Part shown: positions 33,014 to 33,835 of the stretch, one piece after another
Layout: each line of letters opens with the position of its first letter
Numbering within the stretch: the first letter of the stretch is position 1
Notes under the pieces: generated by a model
Database searches by the model: none
What the model saw: the letters and a program-made list of their open reading frames with translations, nothing else
Told to the model about the DNA's origin: nothing
Assembly (NCBI RefSeq): GCF_003318235.1
Contig: NZ_QOCG01000008.1
Coordinates: 1 to 33,835, forward strand
Direction of reading: 5' to 3'
Length of the DNA: 33,835 bases
Origin: Loktanella sp. D2R18
Lineage (GTDB): Bacteria > Pseudomonadota > Alphaproteobacteria > Rhodobacterales > Rhodobacteraceae
Position numbers and translations under genes: made by a program

Positions 33014-33835
33014 ATGATCAAAAATATATTTTGGACCGGGGATCGCCTTGGGAAATTAGTTCTAGGGCTTGCGGTCGTCACCGCAGGAGCGACAACACCG
33101 CAGTACGCGCAGGCGCAGACTGTCTCGGATGCGGCACCCTCTAATCCATCTGCAAACTGCACGTGGAATTGGAATTACTGGCGCGGCTCTCAGAGTGACA
33201 ATACCAGTACGGGCACGAGTTTGGCCCGTTTTGACCCCGCATTCAGGGATGATGGTGCATCAGGTGAGGTTGATAACACTGCCAACGTTTTTCAAGATTC
33301 AGCTGCGTTTCAGATACCCGGCGGTGCGGCATACACTTGGTATGAATTACTGGCGTCGGGCGGGGCGAGTGCCACCTCGACGGACAACGCGTTTGGCGAC
33401 AGCGCAACAGGCGATTTCGACGGACCAGCGAACGACAACATTCTAATAAATGGAAGCCTGTGGGAACGGATGTATGGCATCGGGCGCTACCAGATGAACC
33501 CGGGGACGTCACCAACGATCACTTTTGGTGATAGTGGTGTCTTTGATGGGCATGCCTTTGCTTTTTTCGGGAGCGATGGAACGATGCTGGCACGTCTACC
33601 TGCGGCGTCGTCAGGTTATTATGCCAACGTAAGCAATGCGACTCTGGCTGCCAATATTGGCACTAATGACTCAAATTCAACTATTGTAAGCGGTGCTTGG
33701 ACAGCGTCAGTGACGGTTCCGAATGTGCCTGCCGATGGTATTGTTTATCTGCACTACGCTTGGGCAGATGAAAGTGCGAATGCGGGTGTCGCAACCAACG
33801 ACGCCTGTCAGGTTCCTGAACTGAGCACGACGCAG
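33014..33835 (+). CDS. Secreted surface protein, 5' part only (runs off the window)
   Basis: 274 codons without a stop, continuing past the window end. ATG 33014 has AGGAG 6 nt upstream. A signal peptide (GKLVLGLAVVTAGATTPQYAQAQT, cleavage after AQA near residue 35) is followed by an Asp/Asn/Ser/Thr/Gly-rich, low-lysine region typical of large exported repeat or adhesin-like proteins of marine alphaproteobacteria. It contains NCTWNWNYW early and a second Cys at NDACQVPELS, which could pair. No repeat unit is visible within the available part. Family not recognised; total size unknown. Confidence 0.8.
   Translation, partial: MIKNIFWTGDRLGKLVLGLAVVTAGATTPQYAQAQTVSDAAPSNPSANCTWNWNYWRGSQSDNTSTGTSLARFDPAFRDDGASGEVDNTANVFQDSAAFQIPGGAAYTWYELLASGGASATSTDNAFGDSATGDFDGPANDNILINGSLWERMYGIGRYQMNPGTSPTITFGDSGVFDGHAFAFFGSDGTMLARLPAASSGYYANVSNATLAANIGTNDSNSTIVSGAWTASVTVPNVPADGIVYLHYAWADESANAGVATNDACQVPELSTTQ

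Overview
The window looks like the chromosome of an alphaproteobacterium of the Roseobacter group (Rhodobacteraceae). The evidence is indirect: a long ATGA-coupled iron operon, an ExbB-ExbD-ExbD-TonB operon, a phage-type lysozyme fragment whose C-terminal half looks like those of Rhodobacteraceae prophages and gene transfer agents, and the base composition. The genus cannot be fixed from the sequence alone.

Region 1 (1-26.6 kb) is one coherent catecholate siderophore island. From left to right: two half-size exporter-fold ABC transporters of the YbtP/YbtQ type (+); a seven-gene minus-strand operon running from 15700 to 3796 (Cy-Cy-A NRPS, stand-alone condensation enzyme, periplasmic binding protein, two FecCD permeases, a second NRPS with carrier and condensation domains, uptake ATPase); a divergent plus-strand operon for 2,3-dihydroxybenzoate (DHB) activation (entE, free aryl carrier protein, entD-type phosphopantetheinyl transferase); a minus-strand operon for DHB synthesis (entC-entB-entA); a divergent TonB-dependent receptor; and a minus-strand energising operon (small secreted protein, exbB, exbD, exbD, tonB).

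Together these should convert chorismate to DHB, load DHB on the free carrier, and couple it to a polyamine (VibH-like enzyme) and to a heterocyclised Ser/Thr/Cys (Cy-Cy-A plus carrier-C). No thioesterase domain is present. This logic matches vibriobactin, agrobactin and parabactin: polyamine backbone, catechols, one oxazoline-type ring. The VibF-like synthetase is split into two proteins about 4.5 kb apart. Both edges at the split carry degenerate domains: a carrier-like tail without its serine, and a shortened inactive-looking C domain.

Region 2 (26.6-30.4 kb) is a mosaic of mobile debris: a heptamer tandem repeat, a truncated IS3-family transposase fused head-on to an Rhs fragment, and a metallo-beta-lactamase-fold/AraC pair enclosed by a 39-bp inverted repeat.

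Region 3 (30.4-33.8 kb) holds an orphan 206-aa gene, a relict phage lysis module (5'-truncated lysozyme plus overlapping Rz/Rz1-like spanins), a gene-poor stretch, and the first 274 codons of a secreted protein that runs off the window.
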